Positions 1 through 7,866 of a stretch of DNA of 64,000 nt are shown here, in pieces. How positions within the stretch are numbered: position 1 is the stretch's first letter; every line of letters begins with the position of its first letter. Source of the stretch: Verrucomicrobia bacterium UBA3841. GTDB lineage: Bacteria > Verrucomicrobiota > Kiritimatiellia > RFP12 > UBA1067. The position numbers and the translations under genes were made by a program. The stretch is taken from positions 42,599 through 106,598 of the forward strand of contig DGHT01000014.1 of NCBI GenBank assembly GCA_002392765.1, in the 5' to 3' direction. Under the pieces are notes generated by a model, which did no database searches, was not told the DNA's origin, and was given only the letters and a program-made list of their open reading frames with translations.

Positions 1-1
1 G

Positions 2-541
2 CACAGGACGCTTTCGGCGAACGGCGGCGGACGGATATGCGCGCTAGATCTGCGCGGCGCGCTCAAGGTGGACGATGTCATAAAGACGACCCAGGATTTC
101 GAGACGGAGCTTTCGGCCGAGACAACGCAAATCGACGGCGTGAGCGTGGCCTGGCTGAAGTCCAAGGGGCTCGGTCTCAATCCCGAAGCGCCCGCGCCCG
201 GCGCAAATCTGAGGAAGCTCGGCTATATTCTCGGCGACATATACGACGCCGGACTCGACCCGGCGAAGGACGAGCCTTTCGACATCACGGGAATCAGAAT
301 CCTTGACGACGGGAGAATTGAAATTTCGTTCAACGGCGTACGCGAGGATCTCGGCAGGGATGCCCGCGCCGCTCTCTATCCCGTATACTGGATGGGAACG
401 ATCGGCGCGACGGAGTCGCCGGTAGAGGGGTCGACGGAGATTGCCGTGGACGGCGGCGTGAAGCGCACCGTCTGGACGAGCAAAGACCCGCTCACCGAAA
501 CGCAGGGCTTCTACCGAGTGAGGGTGAACAGCGGAAGATAG
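2..541 (+). CDS. C-terminal fragment of an unidentified protein, cut by the window edge
   Basis: The frame is open from the first complete codon of the window to a TAG stop, so the true start lies to the left. An in-frame GTG at 68 exists but nothing marks it as a start. The visible 179 residues have no membrane segment and no catalytic motif that I recognise. They alternate polar and hydrophobic residues like a beta-sandwich and end in FYRVRVNSGR, a style seen at the ends of secreted multi-domain proteins. The gene converges on queH with a 13-base gap. I cannot assign a family; a large secreted protein is a guess. Confidence 0.6.
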   Translation, partial: HRTLSANGGGRICALDLRGALKVDDVIKTTQDFETELSAETTQIDGVSVAWLKSKGLGLNPEAPAPGANLRKLGYILGDIYDAGLDPAKDEPFDITGIRILDDGRIEISFNGVREDLGRDARAALYPVYWMGTIGATESPVEGSTEIAVDGGVKRTVWTSKDPLTETQGFYRVRVNSGR

Positions 542-542
542 C

Positions 543-580
543 CGCTGTCCGCAGTTACGCGCGAGCACCGGCGGACAGCG
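543..580. terminator. Perfect 10-bp inverted repeat between convergent genes
   Basis: CGCTGTCCGC at 543-552 pairs exactly with GCGGACAGCG at 571-580 across an 18-base loop. A second, overlapping 7-bp hairpin spans 528-548. The repeat lies at the junction of the left-edge gene and queH, partly inside the queH 3' end. There is no T-tract on either side, so it may be a weak bidirectional terminator or an mRNA 3' stabiliser rather than a classic intrinsic terminator. Confidence 0.4.
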
Positions 581-1109
581 AAAATTCGCAGCCGCACCAT
601 GACTGGCGGTACAGGCCGAGCACCGCGGAGCGTTCGAGAGAGCGCAGGAAACCGTTCTTCTTCTTGAAGTCGATTTCGAGAAAATCGACGCCGTGTTCGC
701 GCGCCGCTGCGCGGCCGGCCTCGAAAACCATGCTCGAAATCTTGTGCGGGGATATGGTAAGAGACGTCGTGAAGGCCGCGTAGCCGTGAGATGCCGCGTA
801 CGCCGCGGCGCGTCTCATGCTGAAAAGAAAACAGCGCGCGCACCTCATACCCTTCTCCGGATCGCATTCGTGTCCGGCGGCGGCGTCCCGGAGCCAGGAA
901 TCGTGATCGTACGGATCGACCGCTATGTCCGCACCGTCCGCCGCAGCAAGTCTGCGCGCCTGTTCGAGGCGGAGGTTGAACTCCTCCGCGGTGTTGATGT
1001 TCGAATTGGAGAAGTAGAGCGAAACGCCGCAGTCCGGCCGCTCCTCCCTGAATCGAGGCAGCGCCCCGCTCGCGCAGGGTCCGCAGCATACGTGCAGAAG
1101 CGCGTTCAA
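555..1109 (-). CDS. queH: Epoxyqueuosine reductase QueH
   Basis: This 184-residue protein belongs to the QueH (formerly DUF208) family, which reduces epoxyqueuosine to queuosine in tRNA wobble positions and replaces the cobalamin enzyme QueG. Family hallmarks are visible: N-terminal LLHVCCGPCA with paired cysteines, the central MRCARCF motif and the C-terminal WCGCEFS cysteines, together the metal and Fe-S ligands. The start ATG overlaps the panB stop by four bases (ATGA), so the two are translationally coupled at the end of the fucO-obg-panB-queH run. No other queuosine gene is in view. Identification is firm; activity is inferred from the family. Confidence 0.93.
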   Translation of the reverse strand: MNALLHVCCGPCASGALPRFREERPDCGVSLYFSNSNINTAEEFNLRLEQARRLAAADGADIAVDPYDHDSWLRDAAAGHECDPEKGMRCARCFLFSMRRAAAYAASHGYAAFTTSLTISPHKISSMVFEAGRAAAREHGVDFLEIDFKKKNGFLRSLERSAVLGLYRQSWCGCEFSLSAGARA

Positions 1110-1879
1110 GACGGAAACGCTCCGTTCGCCACGTCATCCACGTAGCGGGCGAACGCCTTGCGCGCCTCGTCCGCGAAGTCGGCGTATTTCCTGGCGAACG
1201 GCGGAGGATTGGCGTTCAGTCCGAGAAGATCGTGCATCACGAGCCACTGCGCGTCGCACCCGCCTCCGGCGCCGACTCCGATCGTTACGATTCCGAGGCA
1301 CGAGGTTATTTCCGCTGCAAGATCGGACGGGATGCATTCGAGAGTGACGGCGAACGCGCCGGCCGCCTCGACCGCCCGCGCGTCGCGCATTATCTTCTCG
1401 GCCGCCTCGCGGGTCTTGCCCTGCCGCTTGAACCCGCCGTACTCGTTGACGCTCTGCGGCATCATTCCGACATGGGCGAGGACGGGGATGCCGCACTCGA
1501 CAAAACGGCGGATCAGCGGAGCGAAAGATTCGCCGCCTTCAAGTTTGACGGCGTCCGCCCCGGCCTTTAGACACTTGACGGCGTTCGCGACGGCCTCGTC
1601 CGCGCCGCACTGGTATGAACCGAACGGCATGTCGGCCACGACAAGCGCATCCTTGGCCGCCCGCGCCACAGCCGCCGTCGCCATGAGAGTATGCTCCATC
1701 GTCACGGGAATGGTGGTTTCGAAACCGAGGGTCGTCATCCCCATCGAATCGCCGACAAGCAGTATCGGCACCCCGGCTTCGTCCGCCAGCCGGGCGAAGC
1801 ACGCGTCGTACGCCGTGGCGCAACCGAGCTTGCGCACTCCCTTGGCCGCCCTGATCGCGGCGACATTCCACTTTTTCAC
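1106..1879 (-). CDS. panB: 3-methyl-2-oxobutanoate hydroxymethyltransferase
   Basis: PanB transfers a hydroxymethyl group from methylene-tetrahydrofolate to alpha-ketoisovalerate, the first step of pantothenate synthesis, in the cytosol. At 257 residues it has the usual length. Metal and substrate motifs are present: VGDSMGM near residue 43, the GADAVKLEGG strand, HVGMMPQ and the acid-base glutamate in TLECIP. It lies 16 bases downstream of obg and overlaps queH by four bases. A purine-rich TCTGTGAAAAA leader leaves a weak ribosome site, consistent with coupling to obg. panC and panD are not in the window. Confidence 0.95.
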   Translation of the reverse strand: MKKWNVAAIRAAKGVRKLGCATAYDACFARLADEAGVPILLVGDSMGMTTLGFETTIPVTMEHTLMATAAVARAAKDALVVADMPFGSYQCGADEAVANAVKCLKAGADAVKLEGGESFAPLIRRFVECGIPVLAHVGMMPQSVNEYGGFKRQGKTREAAEKIMRDARAVEAAGAFAVTLECIPSDLAAEITSCLGIVTIGVGAGGGCDAQWLVMHDLLGLNANPPPFARKYADFADEARKAFARYVDDVANGAFPS

Positions 1880-1895
1880 AGAATCCTCCTGCCTG

Positions 1896-3053
1896 TCAAT
1901 GCACGTTGCCCCGGCTCGGGTGCGATTTCGCCTTCGGCTTTTCCAGTTTGAGGAAAGTCGCGAACTTCATCGCCTCGGCCGGTATCTCGTCGCCGGTCGT
2001 GTCCGGCATGTCATTCAAATCCAAACCGTGGGGCGCATGCGTATGGTGGAAACGCGTCTGCGGCGACACCAGTTCGCGCAGCGCCCGCTTGAACGCTTCT
2101 ACATCGCCCGACGCGCACGACGTCCTGACCGGGGTGACACCCGTCTCCCTTTCGAAGCGCGCAAGATTCTCCGCGCTCTCCTCCGCGTCCATCTTGTTGG
2201 CGACGACCACGTACGGACGCGACGAAAGTTCCGCGGAATATTCGTCTATTTCCTTCTTGAGGATTTCGTAATCCTTCCAGGGTTCGCGTCCGTCCGTCCC
2301 CGCCATGTCTATCACGTAAACGAGGACTTTGGATCTTTCGAGATGCCTGAGGAAATCCAGTCCGAGTCCGACGCCCTTCGCCGCCCCTTCGATTATCCCG
2401 GGCACGTCCGCGACTGTGATTTTCGCCCAGTCGTCGTACACTACCGTCCCCACGATAGGGTTCAGCGTCGTGAACGGATAGCTGGCGATTTTCGGCGTGG
2501 CCGACGATATGGCGGAAAGCAGCGAACTCTTCCCGGCGTTGGGAAATCCGAGCAGACCGGCGTCGGCTATCGTTTTCAGTTCGAGCCTGAGCCGCCTTTC
2601 CTCCGCCGCGCCGCCGGGAGTGTGTTCCGTGGGGGCCTGGTTGACCGACGACTTGAAATGCACGTTTCCGAATCCGCCGGCACCCCCTTTGGCGACGATC
2701 GCGCGCTGGCCGGGCTCGACGATGTCCGCTATGAAAAGGCCCGAATCTTCGTCGTAGACTTCGGTGCCGGGCGGCACGGGAACGACCAGATCCTTCCCGC
2801 GGCGCCCGGACATCTTCTGTCCCTGGCCGGGCGCTCCGTCTTCCGCGAAGCATTTCGGATCGTAGAAAAGGGAAAGGAGGGAATTGACGTGCTCGGAGGC
2901 GACGAATACGACATCGCCCCCGCGCCCGCCGTCGCCGCCGTCGGGTCCGCCGAACTCGACAAGGGCCTCGCGGCGGAACGACATCGCCCCGTCGCCGCCC
3001 TTGCCGGAACGGACGAGCACCGTGACCTGGTCTATGAACGTTTTCGACTTCAC
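1896..3053 (-). CDS. obgE: Obg-family GTPase
   Basis: Obg (CgtA) is an essential ribosome-associated GTPase acting in 50S assembly and growth control. The 385 residues show the glycine-rich Obg fold at residues 1-160 (GGDGGRGGDVVF and similar), then a G domain with Walker A GFPNAGKSS, switch II DVPGIIEGA and the base-specificity motif NKMD. The C-terminal tail is short and charged, as is common outside Gram-positives. It follows fucO by 15 bases, an unusual partner; normally Obg sits with rplU and rpmA, which are absent here. Co-transcription with fucO, panB and queH is likely. Confidence 0.96.
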   Translation of the reverse strand: MKSKTFIDQVTVLVRSGKGGDGAMSFRREALVEFGGPDGGDGGRGGDVVFVASEHVNSLLSLFYDPKCFAEDGAPGQGQKMSGRRGKDLVVPVPPGTEVYDEDSGLFIADIVEPGQRAIVAKGGAGGFGNVHFKSSVNQAPTEHTPGGAAEERRLRLELKTIADAGLLGFPNAGKSSLLSAISSATPKIASYPFTTLNPIVGTVVYDDWAKITVADVPGIIEGAAKGVGLGLDFLRHLERSKVLVYVIDMAGTDGREPWKDYEILKKEIDEYSAELSSRPYVVVANKMDAEESAENLARFERETGVTPVRTSCASGDVEAFKRALRELVSPQTRFHHTHAPHGLDLNDMPDTTGDEIPAEAMKFATFLKLEKPKAKSHPSRGNVH

Positions 3054-3068
3054 GGATGCGTATGCGCC

Positions 3069-4217
3069 TTACATGAGGCTCGTGTAGAGCTTCTGGATAT
3101 CCTTGACCGTGCAGTCGCGCGGATTGCCCGGGCGGCATGCGTCCGCATAGGCGGATTCCGAGAGGAACTTGACGTCCTCTTTCTTCAGCACACCCTTTAG
3201 ATCCGGCGGAATGCCGACATCGGCGGCGAGCTTTTCGACCGCCGCGATAGCGGCTTTCCTGGCGTCGGCGAGCGACATCGCCTCGACGCCCTTGACGCCC
3301 ATCGCGGCGGCTATCTGGCGGTATTTGCCGCCCGACTTCGAAGCGTTGAACTTCATCGCCGTCGGAAGCAGTATCGCGCACGCCTTTCCGTGAGGCATGT
3401 CGTAGAGGGCCGAAAGGCCGTGCGCCATCGCGTGGTCGATTCCGAGGCCGACGTTGGAAAAGCCCATGCCGGCGATATACTGGCCGAGCGCCATGCCCTC
3501 GCGCCCCTTGGGATCGTTGGCTACGGCCGCCCTCAGCGATTGTGAAATCAGACGGATCGCTTCAAGGTGCATCATGTCCGTCATGGCGCACGCGCCCTTG
3601 GTGATGAACCCTTCGATGGCGTGGGTGAGAGCGTCCATTCCGGTGAACGCGGTAAGACCCTTGGGCATGGAAGACATCATGTCCGGATCGACGAAAGCGA
3701 CGCACGGGATGTCGTGCGGGTCGATGCAGACGAATTTGCGGTGCTTTTCCTCGTCGGTGATGACGTAGTTGATCGTCACCTCGGCGGCGGTGCCGGCAGT
3801 CGTCGGGACGGCCAGGATCGGCTTGGACGGCTTCTTCGTAGGCGCCACGCCCTCGAGGCTGCGCACGTCGGCGAAGGAGGGGTTCGCGGCGATTATGCCC
3901 ACCGCCTTCGCGGTGTCGATGGACGATCCGCCGCCAATGGCGACGATGCAGTCGGCCTTCGCCTTCTTGAACGCCTTCACACCGCTCTTGACGTTTTCTA
4001 TCGTGGGATTCGGCTTGATTCCGGTGTAGAGCGCGTACGGAACGCCCGCTTTCTCCAAAAGGCCCGTGACCTTCGCCGAGACGCCGAATTTGACGAGATC
4101 CGGATCGGAGAACACGATGGGTTTCTTGAGGCCGCGCGCCTTGAGTTCCGCGGTTATGGACGCGATGGCGCCTTTGCCGTGGTATGAAGTTTCATTCAGG
4201 ATAATTCTTGTTGCCAT
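3069..4217 (-). CDS. fucO: Iron-dependent alcohol dehydrogenase, lactaldehyde reductase type
   Basis: The 382-residue group III Fe-dependent alcohol dehydrogenase resembles FucO, which reduces L-lactaldehyde to 1,2-propanediol at the end of fucose and rhamnose breakdown. Signature stretches match that family closely: ADVRSLEG, TTAGTAAEVTINYVITDEEK and VCIDPHDIP, followed by iron ligands in the DALTHA and HAMAHG segments and the PHGKA motif. Rhamnose is released from rhamnogalacturonan, so the gene would suit the nearby uronate cluster, but that link is inference. It heads the operon that continues into obg, panB and queH and has a well-formed sigma-70 promoter just upstream. Confidence 0.85.
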   Translation of the reverse strand: MATRIILNETSYHGKGAIASITAELKARGLKKPIVFSDPDLVKFGVSAKVTGLLEKAGVPYALYTGIKPNPTIENVKSGVKAFKKAKADCIVAIGGGSSIDTAKAVGIIAANPSFADVRSLEGVAPTKKPSKPILAVPTTAGTAAEVTINYVITDEEKHRKFVCIDPHDIPCVAFVDPDMMSSMPKGLTAFTGMDALTHAIEGFITKGACAMTDMMHLEAIRLISQSLRAAVANDPKGREGMALGQYIAGMGFSNVGLGIDHAMAHGLSALYDMPHGKACAILLPTAMKFNASKSGGKYRQIAAAMGVKGVEAMSLADARKAAIAAVEKLAADVGIPPDLKGVLKKEDVKFLSESAYADACRPGNPRDCTVKDIQKLYTSLM

Positions 4218-4250
4218 GCCACAATCTCCTTGGATTTTGGATTTTCCGGT

Positions 4251-4279
4251 ATTATATCAAAAAAATGGAATCCGTGCAA
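4251..4279 (-). promoter_or_regulatory. Sigma-70-type promoter for fucO-obg-panB-queH
   Basis: Read on the minus strand: TTGCAC, exactly 17 bases, then TATAAT preceded by TTTTTTTGA. The predicted start is near 4244, giving an untranslated leader of roughly 27 bases before the fucO ATG. The TTTGATATAAT block recurs upstream of several other genes in the window. Confidence 0.75.
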
Positions 4280-4304
4280 TTTCCGCCGCCGCGCGACCCG
4301 GCAT

Positions 4305-5531
4305 TCAAGGCTCCAGCATTATCCGGCGGAAGCGTTCTATCTCTTCGCGGGTTATGCCGCAGTCCAGGAGATAGAGTTCTATGCGCTCGTTCCATGACGA
4401 ATCCGCGGTGCCGTATTTGCCGAACCCGATGTTGAAATGCCACTCGCTGTTCCATACGTGGCCTCCATTTTCGCTTTCGTCTCCGCCGGGAAGTCTGGGA
4501 TAGAACGTCGACTCCCAGTCCGTCTCCAGTCCCTGCCTGGAAACGCCGAGAACCCCGTTCAGAACATACGCAAGCGCGCCTGTGCGGTCGGCGCCGCCTA
4601 TGCAGTGAAAGAGTATCGGATAGTTCTTCGCATCGCAGAACACGCGGAAATTCTCCGCCATGATCTTCTTGCCGCTGTCGCTGAAGATTTTTTCGTAGGC
4701 TTCCGAGGAACGGTGTATGAAAGAAACCTTCGCACCGAGAGGCGAGACGCCGCACATCCCGGCCGTTTCGCAGTCCGTGCGCAGGTCGAGATCCGTGCGG
4801 ATTCCGAGCGTTTCCGTCAAATACTCTACGTCCGAAACGGTCAACCGGTTCCTTCCCTTCGCCACGCCGTCGATGCTGTTCTCGTTGAGCCCGCTCGAGC
4901 GGTATATCATGCCCTGGCGCACACGCCTGCCGCCGAGACCCTTCCGTCCGCCGAGATCGCGGAAGTTTCCGACTTTACTTTCCAAGGAAATCCAGCGCGG
5001 AGCGAGATCCTCGGTAACGAACGTTCCGGTCGCGCTGGCGGCGGACGGACGCTTGTCGCTGCAGCCGCAGTTCCGTGCGTGCGCAAAGCGCCCGCATGTT
5101 ATATTGCCTGTCACACGCCAGTAGTAGCGCGTCCCGATTTCCAGGTTAAGCAGGGTCTCTTCGCGGGAGACCGTTCCAGCGCCGCCGCCTTTCTCCTCCG
5201 TGCGCCCGGACTGCTTGTCTGCTTTGGCGCTGTTGAAGAGGAACTCGCGCGCGTCCGAGAGGTCCGGATTCTTCGACACGAGCAGCTCCCACGGTCCGCC
5301 TTCGCCGTCCGTCACGCGCCATTTGAACTCCACCGGAACCGGCTTGCGCCAGACGCCGGACCCGTGACGCTCCTTTCTCCCGCCGCGGTATTCTTTCAGG
5401 ACGGCCTCGCGCGCGGACATCGATTCGTTTGCCATGACGGCGCGCTGGCATTCCGGCAGGAGTTTTACCGTTTCATCCATCGCCGGGGAGACCAGCTCGA
5501 TGGAAGCGAGAGTTAATGCGCAGAGTATCAT
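4305..5531 (-). CDS. Secreted tyrosine/serine protein phosphatase with N-terminal beta-sandwich domain
   Basis: The C-terminal half carries the cysteine P-loop HCIGGADRTG and an upstream GNFRDLGG block, the pattern of Y_phosphatase3-type dual-specificity phosphatases. Residues about 45-170 look like a fibronectin/Ig-like domain (KWRVTDGEGGPWELLVS, then GTRYYWRVTG). I chose the ATG at 5531 over the upstream in-frame ATG at 5567 because AAGGA lies seven bases before it and the resulting N-terminus, MILCALTLASIELVSPA, resembles a short signal peptide. It therefore probably acts outside the cytoplasm. It has its own promoter and sits alone between the fucO operon and the uronate cluster. Substrate unknown. 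Confidence 0.75.
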   Translation of the reverse strand: MILCALTLASIELVSPAMDETVKLLPECQRAVMANESMSAREAVLKEYRGGRKERHGSGVWRKPVPVEFKWRVTDGEGGPWELLVSKNPDLSDAREFLFNSAKADKQSGRTEEKGGGAGTVSREETLLNLEIGTRYYWRVTGNITCGRFAHARNCGCSDKRPSAASATGTFVTEDLAPRWISLESKVGNFRDLGGRKGLGGRRVRQGMIYRSSGLNENSIDGVAKGRNRLTVSDVEYLTETLGIRTDLDLRTDCETAGMCGVSPLGAKVSFIHRSSEAYEKIFSDSGKKIMAENFRVFCDAKNYPILFHCIGGADRTGALAYVLNGVLGVSRQGLETDWESTFYPRLPGGDESENGGHVWNSEWHFNIGFGKYGTADSSWNERIELYLLDCGITREEIERFRRIMLEP

Positions 5532-5572
5532 ACCGTTTCCTTCGTTGTTTGGTATCTTTGAATCCACCTGCC

Positions 5573-5601
5573 ATTATATCAAAATTTCGGTATTTCTTCA
5601 A
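5573..5601 (-). promoter_or_regulatory. Sigma-70-type promoter for the phosphatase gene
   Basis: Minus-strand reading gives TTGAAG, 17 bases, TATAAT, again with TTTTGA directly before the -10 box. The predicted transcript starts about 35 bases ahead of the 5531 ATG, which supports the shorter start chosen for that gene. Confidence 0.7.
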
Positions 5602-5705
5602 AGATGCCGCCCCCCGCTCCGGAAATTGCAAAACCGGGGGAGGGCCGCAAACCCCTGCCGGGGCTTCGTGCGGCGGCCCGCCTGCGGCCCGGAGGACGCC
5701 CCGGC

Positions 5706-5736
5706 CCGTCCGCCAGGGCATCCGTTTCGCGGACGG
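5706..5736 (-). terminator. Hairpin after the uronate operon
   Basis: CCGTCCGC at 5706-5713 pairs perfectly with GCGGACGG at 5729-5736. It lies 17 bases past the GH88 stop in a very GC-rich 150-base spacer that holds further GC hairpins. There is no T-tract, so this is a candidate only. Confidence 0.4.
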
Positions 5737-5752
5737 TCGCCGCCGTCTTGCG

Positions 5753-7021
5753 TCACGAGCCCGGCTGCAACGCTCTGAACCTGAGCAGCGCCTCGAGGAA
5801 ATAGTAGTCGCCGTAGTCGAGCGGAGTGTCGATCTCGCTGCCGGCGGGCTTGTGTCCGACTCCGTGCTTCAGGAGCCAGTCGCCGTTCTCGCCCGGCTTC
5901 GCGAAGTACTCGTCGGAGCAAAGCGAAAGGAGCTGCTTCACCGCGAACGCGCGGTACTTCGCGCCCTTGTCGCCTGGAACGAATGTCGAGAGCTCGAGGA
6001 GCCCGGACGCCATGATCGACGCGGCGGAGGAGTCGCGCTCCTCGCCCGGCGCGCCGAAATCCCAGTACGGGACACCGTCGGCGGGCATGTTCGGATGGTT
6101 CATCGCGAAGTCGGAGACCTTCTGCGCGAACTCGAGGAATGCGGGTTCCTTCGTCTCGCGGTACATCATCGTGTAGCCGTAGATGGCCCAGCTCTGCCCG
6201 CGGCTCCACGCCGTCTCGCACGAGAGGCCCTGTCCGCGGCGGATCTCCTGGACCGCGCCGAGGAAGCCCGGGCGCTGGTCGTAGTTCAGCACGTGGTACG
6301 TGCCGCCGTCCGCGCGGAAGTGGTGCTCCATCGTCTTCACGGAGTGGGAGCGCGCGATGTCGTCGAAGCGCTTCGCGTTCCCCCGTTCCCCGTTCCCCGT
6401 TCCCCGTTCCCCGTTCTTCGCCGCCCACTCGAGGAGCTCGAGGTTCATCATGTTGTCTGGGATGACGAGGAAGTTGTCTTTCTCGTCTATCGCACCCCAG
6501 CTTCTGATTACTCCGAGATCGGGGCTGAACCTCTTCGAGAGGGATTCCGCCGTCTCGAGGAGCAGCGCGTCGTACTTGCCGGTATTAAGCAGTCTTCTCG
6601 CGTTGCCGAACGAGCAGTACATGATGAAGCCGACATCATGGTTGTCGGAGACCTTCGAGTTCGGGGCGATGAACTCCGTCCAGACCGTCGCACGGTCCTT
6701 GAAGAAGCCGTCGCCCGTCGCCTCGTAGAGGTACCAGAGAGAGCCCGGGAAGTGTCCGGACGTCCACCAGTAGATGGAACGCATGTCGAGCTTTCCGGTC
6801 TTGGCGTTCCACCCGTGGGGGACGCGGCGCTCGCCGTGCGGCTTGTCCCCGTGCGGAACAGCCTCCATGACGTCGCCCTTGTCCATGAGCGGAGTCGCCG
6901 CCGCGTCGATCGCGCGGTAGTGCGCCGCGCTCTTCGCGAAGACTTCCGGCAGCAGAGCCTGCAGTTTCGCCTCCTGTGGATTGGCCAAAGCGGCCGCTAT
7001 GAGCACTGATGCCAGAAGCAT
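5753..7021 (-). CDS. Glycoside hydrolase family 88, unsaturated uronyl hydrolase
   Basis: GH88 enzymes hydrate the double bond of 4,5-unsaturated uronic acid ends produced by polysaccharide lyases and so release the sugar. The two catalytic-site aspartates known from the family fit D129 in SDNHDVGF and D189 in IPDNMMNLELL, and SRGQSWAIYGY matches the substrate-binding stretch. A short hydrophobic leader, MLLASVLIAAALA, suggests export to the periplasm. AAAGGAACG stands before the ATG. The odd feature is an insert at residues 203-215, NGERGTGNGERGN, encoded by a 7-bp tandem repeat. It is the last gene of the operon. Rhamnogalacturonyl versus glucuronyl specificity cannot be told. Confidence 0.9.
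   Translation of the reverse strand: MLLASVLIAAALANPQEAKLQALLPEVFAKSAAHYRAIDAAATPLMDKGDVMEAVPHGDKPHGERRVPHGWNAKTGKLDMRSIYWWTSGHFPGSLWYLYEATGDGFFKDRATVWTEFIAPNSKVSDNHDVGFIMYCSFGNARRLLNTGKYDALLLETAESLSKRFSPDLGVIRSWGAIDEKDNFLVIPDNMMNLELLEWAAKNGERGTGNGERGNAKRFDDIARSHSVKTMEHHFRADGGTYHVLNYDQRPGFLGAVQEIRRGQGLSCETAWSRGQSWAIYGYTMMYRETKEPAFLEFAQKVSDFAMNHPNMPADGVPYWDFGAPGEERDSSAASIMASGLLELSTFVPGDKGAKYRAFAVKQLLSLCSDEYFAKPGENGDWLLKHGVGHKPAGSEIDTPLDYGDYYFLEALLRFRALQPGS
6377..6416 (-). repeat. Seven-base tandem repeat inside GH88
   Basis: The plus strand reads GTTCCCCC once, then GTTCCCC four times, then GTTC: about 5.6 units. Three units (21 bases) encode seven residues, so the tract is in frame now, but gain or loss of one unit shifts the frame. 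Confidence 0.95.
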
Positions 7022-7046
7022 GTCTTCGTTCCTTTCTTTTTCTGAT

Positions 7047-7811
7047 TTAGCGGGCCAGCCATCCGCCGTCGCAGGCGTAGGTGTAGCCGGTCATGTAGTC
7101 GGACGCGGGCGCGGCGAGGAATACGCAAATGCCCTTGAGGTCGTCCGGGGTGCCCCAGCGTCCCGCGGGGATGCGGTCGAGGATCGCCTTGTTGCGCTTC
7201 TTGTCGGCGCGGATCGGCGCGGTGTTCGCCGTCGCGATGTAGCCCGGGGCGATCGCGTTCACGCAGATCCCGTCCTTCGAGAGCTCGTTCGCCATGAGCA
7301 TCGTGAGCGACTTGATGCCGCCCTTCGAGGCAGCGTAGCCCGGAACGAGGATGCCGCCCTGGAACGAGAGCATCGACGCGATGTTGATGATCTTGCCGCC
7401 CTTGCCCTGCTTGATCATCTGGCGGACTACCGCCTGCGACAGGAAGAACGGCGTCGAGAGGTTGATCGAGATTACGTCGTTCCAGTTCTTCGCACTGTGC
7501 TCGGCGAAAGGCTCGCGGCGGATGATGCCCGCGTTGTTGACGAGAATGTCGACCTTCTTGAACGCCTTGACGACCTTGGCGACGATCTTCGGGGCCTCTT
7601 TCTCGCCCTTCGAGAGATCGGCCTTGATGCCGATGGCCTTGCGGCCGAGCTTTTCGATCGCGGCGATCGTCTCCTCCATCGGAATGACGTCGACGATCGC
7701 GACATCCGCGCCGGCCTCGGCGAGTCCGATCGCGTAGGCTTGTCCGATTCCGCGGCCCGCTCCCGTTACGATTGCGACCTTGCCGTCTAGTTTGAATTGA
7801 TCGAGTATCAT
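7047..7811 (-). CDS. kduD: 2-dehydro-3-deoxy-D-gluconate 5-dehydrogenase (KduD)
   Basis: This short-chain dehydrogenase of 254 residues interconverts 2,5-diketo-3-deoxygluconate and 2-keto-3-deoxygluconate with NAD(P)H, the step after KduI. It shows the Rossmann TGAGRGIG motif near residue 17, NNAG, the catalytic Ser in NIASMLSFQGG and the YAASKGG tyrosine-lysine pair; INLSTPFFLSQ and PIRAD are KduD-like. No leader peptide: cytosolic. It lies 25 bases upstream of GH88 and 55 downstream of kduI. Operon context makes KduD much likelier than a generic dehydrogenase. Confidence 0.93.
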   Translation of the reverse strand: MILDQFKLDGKVAIVTGAGRGIGQAYAIGLAEAGADVAIVDVIPMEETIAAIEKLGRKAIGIKADLSKGEKEAPKIVAKVVKAFKKVDILVNNAGIIRREPFAEHSAKNWNDVISINLSTPFFLSQAVVRQMIKQGKGGKIINIASMLSFQGGILVPGYAASKGGIKSLTMLMANELSKDGICVNAIAPGYIATANTAPIRADKKRNKAILDRIPAGRWGTPDDLKGICVFLAAPASDYMTGYTYACDGGWLAR

Positions 7812-7866
7812 TTGTTTTTCTCCTTTTTGTGTTTCCTTGTTTTTTTATTTGGATGAATCACGTCCC

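Noticed and set aside
1158..3200. A 680-codon plus-strand frame opposite panB and obg
   Set aside because: Both minus-strand genes are unmistakable; the antisense translation is low-complexity and unrelated to any family.
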